Part shown: piece by piece, positions 63,367-64,000 of the stretch | Layout of the letters: each line of letters begins with the position of its first letter | Numbering within the stretch: the stretch's first letter is position 1 | Assembly (NCBI RefSeq): GCF_045290345.1 | Contig: NZ_CP155447.1 | Coordinates: 7,874,001-7,938,000, forward strand | Length of the DNA: 64,000 nt | DNA from: Singulisphaera sp045290345 | GTDB lineage: Bacteria; Planctomycetota; Planctomycetia; Isosphaerales; Isosphaeraceae | Direction of reading: 5' to 3' | The notes under the pieces: generated by a model | The model's database searches: none | Seen by the model: the letters and a program-made list of their open reading frames with translations, nothing else | What the model was told of the DNA's origin: nothing | Made by a program: the position numbers and the translations under genes

Positions 63367-64000
63367 TCAGTCGGTCGCTGACAGGGCCGCGAGTGCAAAG
63401 GCACAAAATTCCGGACGCTTGATGGCGTTCTCGCAGAGGATGCCGACTCCCGAAGCATCGTTCAGGTAAGCGAGGGCCTCGGCTGCGAAGAATTTGACTT
63501 GATCATTCGGGCTGGCTAAGCCGCGTTTGAGAGTATCGATCGCCGTGCCTCCCAGGCCTTCGAGCTTCAACGCAGCGATTTCCGCCTTCGTCGGGTCGAG
63601 CAGTTCTTCGCCCCAGGTGACCAATCTCGAGTGCCTGAGTTGAGGGCTGTCCACCAGAGGCAATCGCTTGATCACGCGGAGGTAACGGTACTGGTTGCGT
63701 TTGTAGACCTGGGGTACCCGCAGTTCGAGAAAGCCGTCAGTCTCGGCCGTCGCCATCCCATTCTGCTTGAGCCCCTCGGTCTGGTGGAACCGTTGATTCA
63801 CCACGTTCTGAAGGAGCTGGGAACGCTCGACGCTCTTCCGGTTCACCTTCAACTCAAGGCGATGCGGGAAGTCCTTCTTGACCCGAGCTCCGCCCAGGAC
63901 ACGACCGACTTTGGGGTCGTTGGGCCTGGCTTTGGTGCCAATCAAAACCGGCCCCCGAGCCCGGGCAAGTTCCTGACCTTCCTTGAGGGTGCCACCAGCG
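63367..64000 (-). CDS. FlgI-like P-ring protein homologue with HEAT-like C-terminus (5' partial)
   Basis: The frame is open to the right edge, so the N-terminus is missing. The visible part begins GGTLKEGQELARARGPVLIG and continues KVGRVLGGARVKKDFPHRLE and VINQRF-like NVVNQRFHQ, then FLELRVPQVYKRNQYRYLRV. This resembles proteins annotated as flagellar P-ring FlgI in planctomycetes. A C-terminal ~90-residue helical part (LEGLGGTAIDTLKRGLASPN, VKFFAAEALAYLNDASGV) looks like HEAT repeats, which ordinary FlgI lacks. No other flagellar gene is in the window, so a flagellar role is uncertain. Confidence 0.6.
   Translation of the reverse strand, partial: AGGTLKEGQELARARGPVLIGTKARPNDPKVGRVLGGARVKKDFPHRLELKVNRKSVERSQLLQNVVNQRFHQTEGLKQNGMATAETDGFLELRVPQVYKRNQYRYLRVIKRLPLVDSPQLRHSRLVTWGEELLDPTKAEIAALKLEGLGGTAIDTLKRGLASPNDQVKFFAAEALAYLNDASGVGILCENAIKRPEFCAFALAALSATD

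Overview
The window looks like chromosomal DNA of a planctomycete, most likely of the Isosphaeraceae (Singulisphaera/Paludisphaera/Tautonia-like). The evidence is its content: high GC with local AT-rich islands, a DUF1549/DUF1553 protein with a CxxxCH motif, a DUF1080 protein, a protein with the LEPRTLLS export motif, Ser/Thr kinases beside ECF sigma factors, zinc-ribbon membrane proteins and many lineage-type secreted proteins of unknown function. Some genes use TTG starts behind good Shine-Dalgarno sites (pgk, queA, the LysM gene). No rRNA, tRNA or CRISPR array was seen.

Left end (1-4.6 kb): a caspase/FGE-fold fusion whose last ~35 codons look like the variable region of a diversity-generating retroelement (DGR). 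It is followed by an HRDC-domain gene of the DGR-accessory type that has lost its own stop and runs into the convergent neighbour. No reverse transcriptase or template repeat is visible, so this looks like a truncated or trans-served DGR. Next come an ECF sigma factor with a membrane partner, and palindromic repeats.

4.6-13 kb: a DUF885 protein, then a metabolic run on the + strand (gap, pgk, rpe, a histidine-phosphatase homologue lacking its catalytic residues, accD), a PIG-L deacetylase and lexA. 13-25 kb: a Ser/Thr kinase, a cupin protein, small proteins, a cell-wall remnant (rsmH coupled to a LysM protein with 39-bp tandem repeats, and nearby an inverted MurE homologue with a ruined P-loop), and a DUF1080-DUF952 fusion.

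25.8-38.5 kb is an accessory island. An IS66 element with an exact 8-bp target duplication carries a 1,990-bp serine-recombinase element inside its transposase gene. Then follow an orphan Imm7 immunity gene, a phage-type integrase remnant, three dispersed ~135-bp repeats separating two single-gene segments (a transglutaminase-like protein and an AT-rich exported protein), a lipoprotein, a zinc-ribbon/kinase/TPR protein with its ECF sigma factor, a resolvase scrap and a methyltransferase.

38.6-64 kb is mostly core: a PSD1-type protein, an envelope cluster (a secreted protein, a membrane-anchored HTH protein, an OmpA-family lipoprotein, DUF1326, an M48 protease), a two-component sigma-54 system, a YHS-like protein, a Tat-exported protein, rnhA, queA, a GT4 glycosyltransferase, a dockerin-like exported protein, an HxlR regulator separated from a PRISE-type reductase by an IS5-family insertion, and a FlgI-like gene cut by the right edge.
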